Origin: Ramlibacter pinisoli
GTDB lineage: Bacteria; Pseudomonadota; Gammaproteobacteria; Burkholderiales; Burkholderiaceae_C
Length of the DNA stretch: 64,000 nt
NCBI RefSeq assembly: GCF_009758015.1
Contig: NZ_WSEL01000003.1
Coordinates: 1,550,001-1,614,000, forward strand
Direction: 5' to 3'
Translations under genes and position numbers: made by a program
The notes under the pieces: generated by a model
Seen by the model: the letters and a program-made list of their open reading frames with translations, nothing else
Told to the model about the DNA's origin: nothing
The model's database searches: none
In this document: in pieces, positions 17,950 to 26,881 of the stretch
How the letters are laid out: each line of letters opens with the position of its first letter
How positions within the stretch are numbered: the stretch's first letter is position 1

Positions 17950-18957
17950 TCAGTCGATGGTGACGTTGGCGGCCTTGACGACGTCGGCCCACTTCGCCCG
18001 GTTGGCATGGACGGTCTGCCGGAACTGCTCCGGCGTCTCGATGCGGATCGTGTTGCCGGCGCTCTCGAGCTTGCCGCGGATCTCGGGCGTCTCCAGCACC
18101 GTCCGCACGGCGCCATTGAGCCGGGCCACCACCTTGGGGTCGGTGCCCTTGGGTGCGAACAGCGCGAACCAGGTGCTGCTGTCGAAGCCGCCGGCGCCCG
18201 GCAGGCCGCTTTCGGCGATGGTGGGCACCTCCTGGATGGCGGCCACGCGCTTGGCCGTCGTCACGCCCAGCAGCCGCACCTTGCCGGCCTTGTACTGGGT
18301 GAGCACGGTCTGCACCTGGTTCATGATGCAGCAGGTCTCGCCCTTGAGCACCGCCGTCATCGCCTCCGGGCCGCCCTTGTAGGGCACGTGGGCCATGTTC
18401 AGGCCCAGGCGCGAGTTGAACTCCGCGAACGCCATGTGGGTGCCGGTGCCGTTGCCGGTCGACGCATAGTTGAACTTGCCCGGGTTGGCCTTCACCACCT
18501 CGACGAACTCCTTGAGCGTCTTGACGTTGATGACGTCGGGGTTGATCGTCAGCACGTTGGACACGTCCAGGATGGGCGTGACGGGCACGAAGTCGGTCTC
18601 GACGTCGAACGACATCTTCTTGTACAGCGCCGCGTTGCTGCCGTGGGTGGCGGCCGTGCCGAACACCACCGTGTAGCCGTCGGGGCGCGCCCGCGCCACG
18701 TATTCGCTGGCGATGTTGCCGGCCGCACCGGGCTTGTAGTCGATGACCACCGGCTGCCCCAGCACCTTGCCCAGCGGCTCCTGCAGCGTGCGGGCGACGA
18801 CGTCGACGCCGGAACCGGCCGGGAACGTCATCACCACGGTGACGGGGTGCTGCGGCCAATCGGCCGGCGCCTGGGCTTGCGCCAGCGGCAGCAGGACGGC
18901 GGCGGTCGCTGCGACGACGGCGTGGCGCAGCAGGGAACGGGGCTGGATGGGGATCAA
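17950..18957 (-). CDS. Bug-family (TctC-like) tripartite tricarboxylate receptor
   Basis: Periplasmic solute-binding protein of 335 residues, with a signal peptide ending near LPLAQAQA and the Bug core: PVTVVMTFPAGSGVDVVAR, YKPGAAGNIASEYVA, HVPYKGGPEAMTAVL and VPTIAESG. Such receptors bind small carboxylates; most Burkholderiales copies, like this one, have no TctAB membrane partner nearby. I chose the TTG at 18957 because AGGAG lies 8 nt upstream and the signal peptide begins there; the ATG at 18990 has no ribosome site. The ligand cannot be read from the sequence. Confidence 0.85.
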   Translation of the reverse strand: MIPIQPRSLLRHAVVAATAAVLLPLAQAQAPADWPQHPVTVVMTFPAGSGVDVVARTLQEPLGKVLGQPVVIDYKPGAAGNIASEYVARARPDGYTVVFGTAATHGSNAALYKKMSFDVETDFVPVTPILDVSNVLTINPDVINVKTLKEFVEVVKANPGKFNYASTGNGTGTHMAFAEFNSRLGLNMAHVPYKGGPEAMTAVLKGETCCIMNQVQTVLTQYKAGKVRLLGVTTAKRVAAIQEVPTIAESGLPGAGGFDSSTWFALFAPKGTDPKVVARLNGAVRTVLETPEIRGKLESAGNTIRIETPEQFRQTVHANRAKWADVVKAANVTID

Positions 18958-19081
18958 GGTCAGGACTCCTGGGAAGCAGTGCAGGCCCATTGTCGCGAAG
19001 GCCTTCGACGCGGGGAAGCATGAGCTTATGGCGGCGCCGGGCGGCCGTATGCTCGCCCGGTCTGCAACCACCCTCGATCCC

Positions 19082-19621
19082 ATGCGCATTCCCGACTGGA
19101 CCCCCGACCGCAAGCCGCAGCCCCAGGACCTGGTGGACGCCATCCTCGAGCGCCGCGGCGGCGCCCTCCTCAACCTCGACAAGGCCCTGCTCTGGAGCGA
19201 GCCGCTGGCGCGCGGCTGGAACACCTATCTCAAGGCGGTGCGCACCGGCCTGCCCACCAGCCGCAAGCTGCGCGAACTGGGCATCTGCACCGTGGCCCTG
19301 CTGACCGGCGCGCACTACGAGTACCACCACCACGCGCCCGACTTCCTGGCCGCCGGCGGGACGCAGGGCGAACTCGATGCGCTGAACGCGTACTGCCAGG
19401 CGCCCGACGGTGCGGTGCCGGCCGGCCTGGCCGGCGACGAGGCGCTGGTGGTGCGCTACGCCGCCCAGATGACGCGCCAGGTGACGGTCGACGACGCCCT
19501 CTTCGCGCAGCTGCAGGGCCGCTTCGACACCACGGCCCTGGTCGAGATCACGGCCGCCATCGCCACCTACAACATGGTCGCGCGCTTCCTGCTGGCGCTG
19601 GGCGTCACGCCCGAGGACTAG
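19082..19621 (+). CDS. Carboxymuconolactone decarboxylase/AhpD-like protein
   Basis: A 179-residue all-helical protein of the CMD/AhpD superfamily. The core reads ELGICTVALLTGAHYEYHHH, with the Glu, Cys and His-rich helix of the family but without the CxxC pair of AhpD peroxidase reductases, so redox activity is unlikely. The ATG at 19082 gives a compact domain; no ribosome site is obvious. It lies between two Bug receptor genes on the other strand, with no pathway genes to set its substrate. Confidence 0.78.
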   Translation: MRIPDWTPDRKPQPQDLVDAILERRGGALLNLDKALLWSEPLARGWNTYLKAVRTGLPTSRKLRELGICTVALLTGAHYEYHHHAPDFLAAGGTQGELDALNAYCQAPDGAVPAGLAGDEALVVRYAAQMTRQVTVDDALFAQLQGRFDTTALVEITAAIATYNMVARFLLALGVTPED

Positions 19622-19734
19622 CCGTCCCGGCAGGGGCACCGCTTGCGCGCAATAGCATGCGGCGCGGGCACCATTGGGCGAGGATCCAGCTCGCGGCCGG
19701 ACGGACAAGTTCGACGACCTGCTATTCCCAGGAG

Positions 19735-19754
19735 GTCCCGGCTTTCGCCGGGAC
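19735..19754. terminator. Hairpin between convergent genes
   Basis: GTCCCGGC (19735-19742) and GCCGGGAC (19747-19754) form a perfect 8-bp stem with a TTTC loop, between the convergent CMD and Bug genes. There is no T-run, so it may be a factor-dependent or bidirectional end, or a copy of the common proteobacterial CCCGGC-TTTC-GCCGGG intergenic repeat. Confidence 0.45.
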
Positions 19755-19782
19755 GGATTGACGGCGGCGCGAAGCGCCTGCG

Positions 19783-20769
19783 TCAATCCGCCTTGATGTT
19801 GTTGTCCTTGACGACCTTGCTCCAGGTCGCCACCTGCTTGTCAATGAAGGCGCGGGCGCTGTCCACCGTGCCGCCGACGACGTCGATGCCCTGGGCGTCG
19901 AGCTTCCTGGCGATGTCGGGGTTCTTCAGGGCCTTGTTCAGTTCCTCGTTCAGGCGCCGCACGATCTCCGGCGGCGTCCTGGCGGGCGCCAGTACCGCCC
20001 ACCAGGCCGGCGCATCGAACCCCGGGAAGCCGCTCTCGGCGATGGTGGGCACGTCGGGCAGGACCTCGCTGCGCCGGGAGCTGGTGACCGCCAGCGCGCG
20101 CATGCGCTTGCTGTCCAGGTGCGGCTTGGTGACGAACACCGAGCCGATCGACAGCGGCACGTGGCCGGCAACGGCGTCCTGCATCAGCGGGCCGCCGCCC
20201 TTGTACGGCACGTGGGTCCACTCGAGGTTGCCGTTCCTGGCCAGCAGCGACATCGCCAGGTGGCCCAGGCTGCCGTTGCCGATCGAGCCGTAGCTCACCG
20301 GCTTGCGCGCCTTGGCCGCCGCCACCACGTCGGCGAAGGTCTTGAACTCGCTGTTGACGTGGGTGGCCAGCACCATGGGCGAGGTGCCCACCAGCACCAG
20401 CGGCACCAGGTCGCGGGTGGTGTCGTACGGCAGGCCGGGGATCAGGGCGGGGTTGACGCCGTGGGTGTCGAACACCACGGCGAGCGTGTAGCCGTCGGGC
20501 GGCGACTGCACCACCGCGGCGGTGCCGATGGAGCCGGACGCACCGCCCTTGTTGTCGACGATGACGGTCTGGCCCAGCTGCTGGCCCAGCGCCGGGGCGA
20601 GGATCCGCGCCACCTGGTCGACCGAGCCGCCGGGCGGAAACACGGCCACGATCTTGATCGGCTGGCGCTTGGGCCAGTCGCCGGCGCCCTGCGCGAACGC
20701 CGGCCCGGCGGACAACCCCAGGGCGAGCGTTGCCAGCACGGCGCGGCGGGTGGTCGGTGCGGTCTTCAT
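19783..20769 (-). CDS. Bug-family (TctC-like) tripartite tricarboxylate receptor
   Basis: Periplasmic solute-binding protein of 328 residues with a twin-Arg-like signal peptide (TTRRAVLATLALGLSAGPAFA). Core motifs: KIVAVFPPGGSVDQVAR, DNKGGASGSIGTAAV, HVPYKGGGPLMQDAV and VPTIAESGFPG. The ATG at 20769 follows a GGAGA site 8 nt upstream. No TctA/TctB genes are near. Its 5' end overlaps the promoter region of the divergent NUDIX-hydrolase gene. Ligand unknown. Confidence 0.87.
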   Translation of the reverse strand: MKTAPTTRRAVLATLALGLSAGPAFAQGAGDWPKRQPIKIVAVFPPGGSVDQVARILAPALGQQLGQTVIVDNKGGASGSIGTAAVVQSPPDGYTLAVVFDTHGVNPALIPGLPYDTTRDLVPLVLVGTSPMVLATHVNSEFKTFADVVAAAKARKPVSYGSIGNGSLGHLAMSLLARNGNLEWTHVPYKGGGPLMQDAVAGHVPLSIGSVFVTKPHLDSKRMRALAVTSSRRSEVLPDVPTIAESGFPGFDAPAWWAVLAPARTPPEIVRRLNEELNKALKNPDIARKLDAQGIDVVGGTVDSARAFIDKQVATWSKVVKDNNIKAD

Positions 20770-20797
20770 GCGCAGGTCTCCATGCTGTAATCGGTCG

Positions 20798-22444
20798 ATG
20801 GTAAGAGCCACGCAGCTGCTGCACACCCAGCGCGAACCCGTAGCCACCCGACCGGCCGCTACCGTCCTGCTCCTGCGCGACGCGCCGCAGGGTCCCGAGG
20901 TGCTGATGACGCGCCGCTCGGCGACCGCCAGCTTCGCGCCCGGTGCCTACGTGTTCCCGGGCGGCGGGATCGATGCCGCCGACGCCGAGTCCCACGCCCT
21001 CGCCGCGCGCCGCCCCGGCCAGACCGACGAGCGCCTCACCCAGGCCATCGCCGCCATCCGCGAAAGCTTCGAGGAGCTGGGCGTCCTGCTGGCGCGCCAT
21101 GCCGACGGCCGGCCCGCGACCGACGCCGACATCGCGGCCCTCGACCGCCACGCACCATTCGCGGCCCAGTGCCGCGAGCGCGGCCTCACGCTGGCCGCCG
21201 ACGAGGTCTACGTGCTGGCCCACTGGGTCACCGACCGCGACCTGCCACGGCGCTTCGACGTGCCCTTCCTGGCCGCCCGCATGCCCGCGGGCCAGCAGCC
21301 GGTGGCCGACGAGACCGAGCAGTTCGAGCCGCTGTGGGTGCGCCCGGCCGACGCGCTGGCGCGCCACCGGGCCGGCCAGTTCTTCATGCTCTTCCCCACC
21401 ATCCGCACGCTGGAGCGGATGCAGGACTACGGCAGCGTCGACGCCCTGCTCGCGGCCTGCGCCGGCGAGCAGCCGCTGTGGACCAGCTGCCCGCGCGCCG
21501 GCCTTCTGGGCGGGAAGGAGGCGCGCTACATGGAGGGCGAGCAGCCGTTCGGTGAACTCGCCCTGGTCTGCCCAGACGGCCAGATCGTCCACCCGCTCGA
21601 CTGGCAGGCCGAGAGGCCCGTGCCGTTGCTGCGCAACGTGATGCGGCTGACCGCCGGCAATCCCGGCGTCATGACCGGCCCCGGCACCAACACCTACATC
21701 GTCGGCGACGCAGCCACCGGCTACATCGTCATCGACCCCGGCCCCGACGACGCCGGCCACCGCGAACGGCTGCTGCAGGCCACCGGCGGCGATGTGCGGC
21801 TGGTCGTCTGCACCCACTCGCATGCCGACCACTCGCCCGGCGCGCGCCCGCTGCAAGCGGCCTGCGCCGGCCGGCCCCCGGTGCTCGGCCTGGCCTCCCG
21901 GCCGACCGCGCGCCCGGCCAGCGCCTTCACGCCCGACCGCGAACTGGCCGACGGCGAGGTGCTGGCCGTCAGCGGCGGCGGCCAGGTCCACAGCCTGCGA
22001 GTGGTCCACACGCCCGGCCATGCGGCCAACCACCTGTGCCTGGTGCTGCTCGAGGACGGGCTGCTGCTCTCGGGCGACCACATCCTCAACGGCAGCACCA
22101 CCATCGTCGATCCGCCCGACGGCGACATGACGGCCTACCTGGCCTCGCTGGACCGGCTGACGGCCGCCTGCCGCGAACACGACGTCGATTTCATCCTGCC
22201 GGCCCACGGCTATGTGCTGGGCGATCCGATCGGCGCCATTGCGCGCCTGAAACAGCACCGCCTGGAGCGCGAGGCCAAGGTCATCGCCGCCATGCGTGCC
22301 AAGCCCGGCGCGCCCCTCGAGGACTGGGTGCCGCTGGCCTATGCCGACGTGCCGCCGCGGCTGTGGCCGGTGGCGCAGCGCTCGCTGCTGGCGCACGTGC
22401 AGCGGATCGAGGCGCTCGGGCTCGCGGCGCCGGCCCGTGGCTGA
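20798..22444 (+). CDS. NUDIX-metallo-beta-lactamase fold fusion hydrolase
   Basis: A 548-residue two-domain enzyme. Residues about 15-230 form a NUDIX domain (GAYVFPGGGID, then IRESFEELGVLL, with a longer insert than the standard 23-residue box). Residues about 290-540 form an MBL domain with the metal motif HSHADH at 340-345, further ligands in VVHTPGHAANH and LLSGDHILNG, and a C-terminal winged-helix-like tail as in LACTB2 proteins. The second half resembles endoribonuclease LACTB2, so an RNA or nucleotide substrate is plausible. TGTAAT ends 6 nt before the ATG. The stop overlaps the next gene by 8 bp. Confidence 0.82.
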   Translation: MVRATQLLHTQREPVATRPAATVLLLRDAPQGPEVLMTRRSATASFAPGAYVFPGGGIDAADAESHALAARRPGQTDERLTQAIAAIRESFEELGVLLARHADGRPATDADIAALDRHAPFAAQCRERGLTLAADEVYVLAHWVTDRDLPRRFDVPFLAARMPAGQQPVADETEQFEPLWVRPADALARHRAGQFFMLFPTIRTLERMQDYGSVDALLAACAGEQPLWTSCPRAGLLGGKEARYMEGEQPFGELALVCPDGQIVHPLDWQAERPVPLLRNVMRLTAGNPGVMTGPGTNTYIVGDAATGYIVIDPGPDDAGHRERLLQATGGDVRLVVCTHSHADHSPGARPLQAACAGRPPVLGLASRPTARPASAFTPDRELADGEVLAVSGGGQVHSLRVVHTPGHAANHLCLVLLEDGLLLSGDHILNGSTTIVDPPDGDMTAYLASLDRLTAACREHDVDFILPAHGYVLGDPIGAIARLKQHRLEREAKVIAAMRAKPGAPLEDWVPLAYADVPPRLWPVAQRSLLAHVQRIEALGLAAPARG

Positions 22445-23153
22445 GCCCGTCCGGCTGGCCAAGCGGGTCGCGGCCCAGGTGCCGTGCTCGCGCCGTCAGG
22501 CCGAGCAGTACATCGAGGGCGGCTTCGTGCGGGTCGACGGCCTGGTGGTCGACGCGCCCGAGAGCCGCGTTGCCGACCACCAGCAGGTCGCCGTGGACAC
22601 CACCGCCAAGCTGTCCGCCCCGGCCAGCGGCGCCACCCTCCTTCTGCACCGCCCGCCTGGCATCGGCGACGACGCAGCCCGCGCGCTGCTGGCGGCGCCC
22701 CACCACTGGGCGGCCGATCCCGACCGGTCCCCGCTGCTGCGCCAGCACCTGCGCGGCACGGTGCTCCTGATGCCCCTGCACCCTGACACCGAGGGGCTGG
22801 CCGTGTTCAGCCAGGACCGGCGCATCCTGCGCAAGCTCGGCGAGGACGCCGCGTTCATCGAACAGGAACTGGTGGTCGAGGTCGCGGGCAGCGCGCCACC
22901 GGAGGCGCTGGCGCGGCTGGGCCATGGGCTGGTGCGCGACGGCCGGCCGCTGCCGCCCTGCAAGGTCAGCTGGCAGAGCGAGCACCGGTTGCGCTTCGCG
23001 CTCAAGGGCATCGACCCGTCCCTGGTGCCGTGGATGTGCGCGCAGGTCGGGTTGCAGGTGCGCAGCTTGCGTCGCATCCGGCTCGGCCGCGTGCCGATGG
23101 CCGCCCTGCCGGCCGGGCAGTGGCGCTGGCTGCAGGCGCACGAGCGCTTCTGA
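22437..23153 (+). CDS. RsuA/RluF-like pseudouridine synthase homologue lacking the catalytic Asp
   Basis: A 238-residue protein with an N-terminal S4 RNA-binding domain (KRVAAQVPCSRRQAEQYIEGGFVRVDG region, residues 5-40) and a pseudouridine-synthase fold. The active-site motif, normally GRLDxxTEGL, reads PLHPDTEGL: the catalytic Asp is His115 and the preceding Arg is absent, so isomerase activity is not expected. The later strands (LPPCKVSWQSEHRLRFALKG and the GRVPMAALPAGQWRWL end) are family-like. It starts at a GTG inside the previous gene and is probably translationally coupled to it. It may bind RNA without modifying it. Confidence 0.82.
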   Translation: MAEPVRLAKRVAAQVPCSRRQAEQYIEGGFVRVDGLVVDAPESRVADHQQVAVDTTAKLSAPASGATLLLHRPPGIGDDAARALLAAPHHWAADPDRSPLLRQHLRGTVLLMPLHPDTEGLAVFSQDRRILRKLGEDAAFIEQELVVEVAGSAPPEALARLGHGLVRDGRPLPPCKVSWQSEHRLRFALKGIDPSLVPWMCAQVGLQVRSLRRIRLGRVPMAALPAGQWRWLQAHERF

Positions 23154-23174
23154 GCCGGTCGCCGGAAAAAGTGT

Positions 23175-23507
23175 GAAGTCCGCCGTAGGCCGGATTCTGT
23201 GCGGCGCGGTTGCCCGCGCCGTGACCGCCATTCCTCTGGGCCGGGGGTCGCCCCACCGGCTCGGTGCTACCTACCCGCCAGCTCCGCGGAGCCACATCAC
23301 CGCTGGCCTATTTGGTATTGCTGCGCGTAGAGATTGCCCGTTTCACCCCCGACGACCGAGTTGCCCCAGCCGCCGAGACTCGTCTCTGTTGCTCTGATCC
23401 TCACCTCGCGGTGGACAGGCGTTGCCTGCTACGCTGCCCTGCGCAGTCCGGACCTTCCTCCAGTGCCGCCTTTCGGCGATCGCACCAGCGGCGGTCTGGC
23501 GAACTTC
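23175..23507 (-). ncRNA. rnpB: RNase P RNA (bacterial type A)
   Basis: Catalytic RNA of RNase P, which matures tRNA 5' ends. On the minus strand the 5' arm GAAGTTCGCC (23507-23498) pairs with the 3' arm GGCGGACTTC (23184-23175) as helix P1. The conserved GAGGAAGGTCCGGACT (23460-23445; consensus has GAGGAAAGTCC) marks the P4 strand near the 5' end, and ACAGAATCCGGCCTAC (23200-23185) marks the 3' end. The size, about 333 nt, fits. No protein-coding gene lies opposite. Ends are estimated from P1 and may be off by a few bases. Confidence 0.93.
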
Positions 23508-23570
23508 ACGGCCGGTATGATCGCACGCCACCGGCGCGCCGCGCCGGCACCTGCTTGATCGCCCCAAGCC

Positions 23571-25220
23571 GTGATCCGCGTCTCCGAACTGAAACTCCCC
23601 CTGTCCCAGGCGGAGCAGCCCGAAGCGCCGCTGCGTGAAGCAGCGGCCCGGCTGCTCGGCCTTGCCGCGTCCGACCTCGCGACGCTCACCGTCTTCAAGC
23701 GCAGCTTCGACGCCCGCAAGGCCGACCTGCTGGCGGTCTACATCGTCGACGTGGTGCTGGCCGATCCGGCGCGCGAACGCGCGCTGATCGACCAGTTCGC
23801 CCGCCACCCGCATGTCGGCCCGAGCCCCGACATGGAGTGGCGCCCGCCAGTCACGCTGCCCGAGGCGCCGCCGCTGCGGCCGGTCGTCATCGGCTTCGGC
23901 CCTTGCGGCATCTTCGCCGCGCTGGTGCTGGCCCAGATGGGCTTGAAGCCCATCGTGCTGGAGCGCGGCAAGACCGTGCGCCAGCGCACCAAGGACACCT
24001 GGGGCCTGTGGCGCCGGCGCGAGCTGCAGCCCGAGAGCAACGTGCAGTTCGGCGAGGGCGGCGCCGGCACCTTCTCCGACGGCAAGCTGTGGAGCCAGAT
24101 CAAGGACCCGCGCTACCTCGGCCGCAAGGTGATGGGCGAATTCGTCCAGGCTGGCGCGCCGCCCGAGATCCTCTACGCGGCGCACCCGCACATCGGCACC
24201 TTCAAGCTGGTGAAGGTGGTGGAGAACCTGCGCGAGCAGATCACCGCCCTGGGTGGCGAGATCCGGTTCCAGCAGCGCGTGACCGACTTCCTCATCGAGG
24301 ACGGCCAGCTGCGCGGCCTGCAGGTGCTGCACCAGGACAGCGGCGCCCGCTCCGAACTGCGCGCCGACCACGTGGTGCTGGCGCTGGGCCACAGCTCGCG
24401 CGACACCTTCGAGGCGCTGCATGCGCGCGGCGTGTTCCTGGAGGCCAAGCCGTTCTCGATCGGCTTTCGCATCGAGCACCCGCAGGGGATGATCGACCGC
24501 GCCCGCTGGGGCCGCCACGCCGGCCACCCGCTGCTGGGCGCCGCCGACTACAAGCTGGTACACCACGCGAGCAACGGCCGCGCCGTCTACAGCTTCTGCA
24601 TGTGCCCCGGCGGCACGGTGGTGGCCGCCACCTCGGAGCCGAACCGGGTGGTCACCAACGGCATGAGCCAGTACTCGCGCAACGAGCGCAACGCCAATGC
24701 CGGCATGGTGGTGTCGATCGATCCGGCCGACTACCCGGGCGGCCCGCTGGCCGGCATCGCCCTGCAGCGCGAACTGGAGTCGCGCGCCTTCGAGCTCGGC
24801 GGCGGCACCTACGAGGCGCCCGGCCAGCTGGTCGGCGATTTCGTCGCCGGCCGCCCTTCCACCGCGTTCGGCGACGTGCTGCCCTCGTACAAGCCGGGGG
24901 TCCGGCTCGGCGACCTGCACCCGTCGCTGCCGCCGTACGCGATCGAGGCGCTGCGCGAGGCGCTGCCCGCCTTCGGCCGCAAGATCCCCGGCTTCGACCG
25001 CCACGACGCCGTGCTCACCGGCGTCGAGACCCGCACCTCGTCGCCGCTGCGCATCACGCGCGCCGAGGATTTCCAGAGCCTGAACGTCCGCGGCCTGTAT
25101 CCGGCCGGCGAAGGAGCCGGCTACGCCGGCGGCATCCTCTCGGCCGGCGTCGACGGCATCAAGGTCGGCGAAGCGGTGGCGCGCAGCGTCGCCGCCGCCC
25201 TGCACGCAACCCATTCATGA
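23571..25220 (+). CDS. COG2509-type FAD-dependent dehydrogenase
   Basis: A 549-residue flavoprotein of the widespread but uncharacterised COG2509 group. The N-terminal 100 residues form a small ferredoxin-like domain (SFDARKADLLAVYIVDV), then the FAD loop GFGPCG at 108-113, the block ESNVQFGEGGAGTFSDGKL, and the C-terminal FAD motif GLYPAGEGAGYAGGI. It starts with GTG. The stop overlaps the start of the proQ-like gene as ATGA, so the two are coupled. Known biochemistry is lacking; a link to tRNA or flavin metabolism would be speculation. Confidence 0.85.
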   Translation: MIRVSELKLPLSQAEQPEAPLREAAARLLGLAASDLATLTVFKRSFDARKADLLAVYIVDVVLADPARERALIDQFARHPHVGPSPDMEWRPPVTLPEAPPLRPVVIGFGPCGIFAALVLAQMGLKPIVLERGKTVRQRTKDTWGLWRRRELQPESNVQFGEGGAGTFSDGKLWSQIKDPRYLGRKVMGEFVQAGAPPEILYAAHPHIGTFKLVKVVENLREQITALGGEIRFQQRVTDFLIEDGQLRGLQVLHQDSGARSELRADHVVLALGHSSRDTFEALHARGVFLEAKPFSIGFRIEHPQGMIDRARWGRHAGHPLLGAADYKLVHHASNGRAVYSFCMCPGGTVVAATSEPNRVVTNGMSQYSRNERNANAGMVVSIDPADYPGGPLAGIALQRELESRAFELGGGTYEAPGQLVGDFVAGRPSTAFGDVLPSYKPGVRLGDLHPSLPPYAIEALREALPAFGRKIPGFDRHDAVLTGVETRTSSPLRITRAEDFQSLNVRGLYPAGEGAGYAGGILSAGVDGIKVGEAVARSVAAALHATHS

Positions 25221-25882
25221 ACGACACGCCCCCTCCTCCCACCGACGCCACTCCGGCGCCCGCTCCCGCCGGCAAGACCCGGCCCAAGGGCGGCCGCAAG
25301 CCGGCGCGCCCGCAGCATCCGCTGCTGCACACGCTGTTCACGCTGTACCCGGCGTTGTTCGGTGCCCGCTTCCTGCCGCTCAAGCTCGGCGTGTTCGAGG
25401 ACCTGCGCGCGGCGCACCCGGACGCCCTGCCGGTCGACGGCCTGAAGGTCGCGCTCGGCCTGCACACCCGCTCCAACCGCTACATCGAGGCGGTCGCCTC
25501 CGGGCTGGCGCGGCACGATCTGCAGGGTCGCCCGGTCGAGCCGGTCGCGCCCGAGCACGTCCACCACGCCATCGTGGAGCTGTACCGCCGCAAGAGCAGC
25601 ACGCCGCAGGAGCCGGCTGCACGCCAGCGCGCCGTGGCCCAGCTGGTGGACGCCATCGAGCGCTCGGGCCTGGGCCGCGACGGCTACCGCGAGCGCTTCG
25701 GCGGCGGTGCCGAAGCGGGCCGGGTCCTGCTGGACGAGGCGCTGGCCGCCCTGGGCCAGCAGGCCGCCCGCCAGGAGGCGCTGCGACGCGCCTTCGTCGC
25801 CAGCGGCAAGAGCGTGGAAGACTTCGCCGACATGTACGGCATGCCGGTGGCCGACGTCCAGCGCCTGGTGCAGCCGGACTGA
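25217..25882 (+). CDS. ProQ/FinO-family RNA chaperone
   Basis: A 221-residue RNA-binding protein. After a Pro/Lys-rich disordered start (about 1-33) comes the FinO domain at about 34-150 (HTLFTLYPALFG, PLKLGVFEDL, LGLHTRSNRYIEAVASG), which in other bacteria binds 3' terminator hairpins of sRNAs and mRNAs. The remaining C-terminal region (to 221) is helical, ending FADMYGMPVADVQRLVQ, and is not the Tudor-like domain of E. coli ProQ. It is coupled to the upstream flavoprotein by ATGA. A rho-independent-type hairpin follows the stop. Confidence 0.87.
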   Translation: MNDTPPPPTDATPAPAPAGKTRPKGGRKPARPQHPLLHTLFTLYPALFGARFLPLKLGVFEDLRAAHPDALPVDGLKVALGLHTRSNRYIEAVASGLARHDLQGRPVEPVAPEHVHHAIVELYRRKSSTPQEPAARQRAVAQLVDAIERSGLGRDGYRERFGGGAEAGRVLLDEALAALGQQAARQEALRRAFVASGKSVEDFADMYGMPVADVQRLVQPD

Positions 25883-25903
25883 AAGCGGCCGCCGGCAACG
25901 AAA

Positions 25904-25925
25904 AAGGCCGCCCGTGGGCGGCCTT
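25904..25925. terminator. Bidirectional terminator hairpin between proQ-like gene and htpX
   Basis: AAGGCCGCCC (25904-25913) and GGGCGGCCTT (25916-25925) form a perfect 10-bp stem with a very short loop. A-runs on the left and TT on the right suit termination of both convergent transcripts. Confidence 0.75.
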
Positions 25926-25942
25926 GTCGCGACCCGGGCCGC

Positions 25943-26815
25943 TCAGGCCGGCGCGTTCTGCAGCGCGGCGATGCGCTCCTCGATCGGCGGGTGGCTGGAG
26001 AACAGCTTGCCCACGCCGGAGGTGATGCCCATGGCCTGCAGGCTGCGCGGCAGCTCGCCGGGCACCATGCCGCCCAGGCGGGCCAGCGCGTTCACCATCG
26101 GCTGGCGCCGGCCCATCAGCTGGGCCGAGCCACGGTCGGCGCGGAACTCGCGCTGGCGCGAGAACCAGGCCACGATGATGGCGGCCAGGACGCCGAACAC
26201 GATGTCCAACACGATGGTCGTGACCATGTAGCCGATGCCGGGCCCCGAGCGCTGCTCGCCGCGGCTGAGCCAGCCGTCGACCAGGTAGCCGATGACGCGC
26301 GACAGGAACACCACGAAGGTGTTCATCACGCCCTGGATCAGGGTCATGGTCACCATGTCGCCGTTGGCGACGTGGGCCACCTCGTGGCCGATGACGGCCT
26401 CGACCTCCTCGCGCGTCATGCCCTGCAACAGGCCGGTGGACACCGCCACCAGCGCGCTGTTCTTGAATGCGCCGGTGGCGAAGGCGTTGGGCTCGCCCTC
26501 GAAGATGCCGACTTCCGGCATCCCGATGCCCGCCTTGTCGGCGAAGCCGCGCACCGTGTCGACGATCCAGCGCTCGTCGGGCGAGCCGCTGCCGTCGATG
26601 ACGTGCACGCCCGAACTCCACTTGGCGATCGGCTTGGACATCAGCAGCGAGATGATGGCGCCGCCGAAGCCCATGATGAAGGCGAAGCCCAGCAGCGCCC
26701 CCAGGTTCAGCCCGTTGGCGGTGAGGTAGCGGTTGACGCCCAGCAGGCTGGCGACCACCCCCAGCACCACCACGACGGCGAGGTTGGTGGCCAGGAACAG
26801 GAAGATGCGTTTCAT
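25943..26815 (-). CDS. htpX: Membrane-bound zinc metalloprotease HtpX
   Basis: Inner-membrane M48 protease that degrades misfolded membrane proteins with FtsH. The 290-residue protein has two N-terminal membrane segments (about 5-25 and 35-58), the zinc motif HEVAH near residue 145 with the third ligand Glu in FRADRGSA, two further hydrophobic segments between them and the C-terminal [13 protein letters not shown] block. The start is supported by CCGGAG about 9 nt upstream. Length and motifs are standard. Confidence 0.95.
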   Translation of the reverse strand: MKRIFLFLATNLAVVVVLGVVASLLGVNRYLTANGLNLGALLGFAFIMGFGGAIISLLMSKPIAKWSSGVHVIDGSGSPDERWIVDTVRGFADKAGIGMPEVGIFEGEPNAFATGAFKNSALVAVSTGLLQGMTREEVEAVIGHEVAHVANGDMVTMTLIQGVMNTFVVFLSRVIGYLVDGWLSRGEQRSGPGIGYMVTTIVLDIVFGVLAAIIVAWFSRQREFRADRGSAQLMGRRQPMVNALARLGGMVPGELPRSLQAMGITSGVGKLFSSHPPIEERIAALQNAPA

Positions 26816-26881
26816 GCGTTGTGGCTCCGGTGAAGAAGTCTCGTTGTGCTCGCGCCTGAGGTGAGGGCTCCCCAGCCGTTC

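Noticed and set aside
23154..23570. Protein-coding frames across the 417-bp region after the pseudouridine-synthase-like gene
   Set aside because: Conserved RNase P RNA segments and P1 pairing explain the region; the frames have no family similarity.
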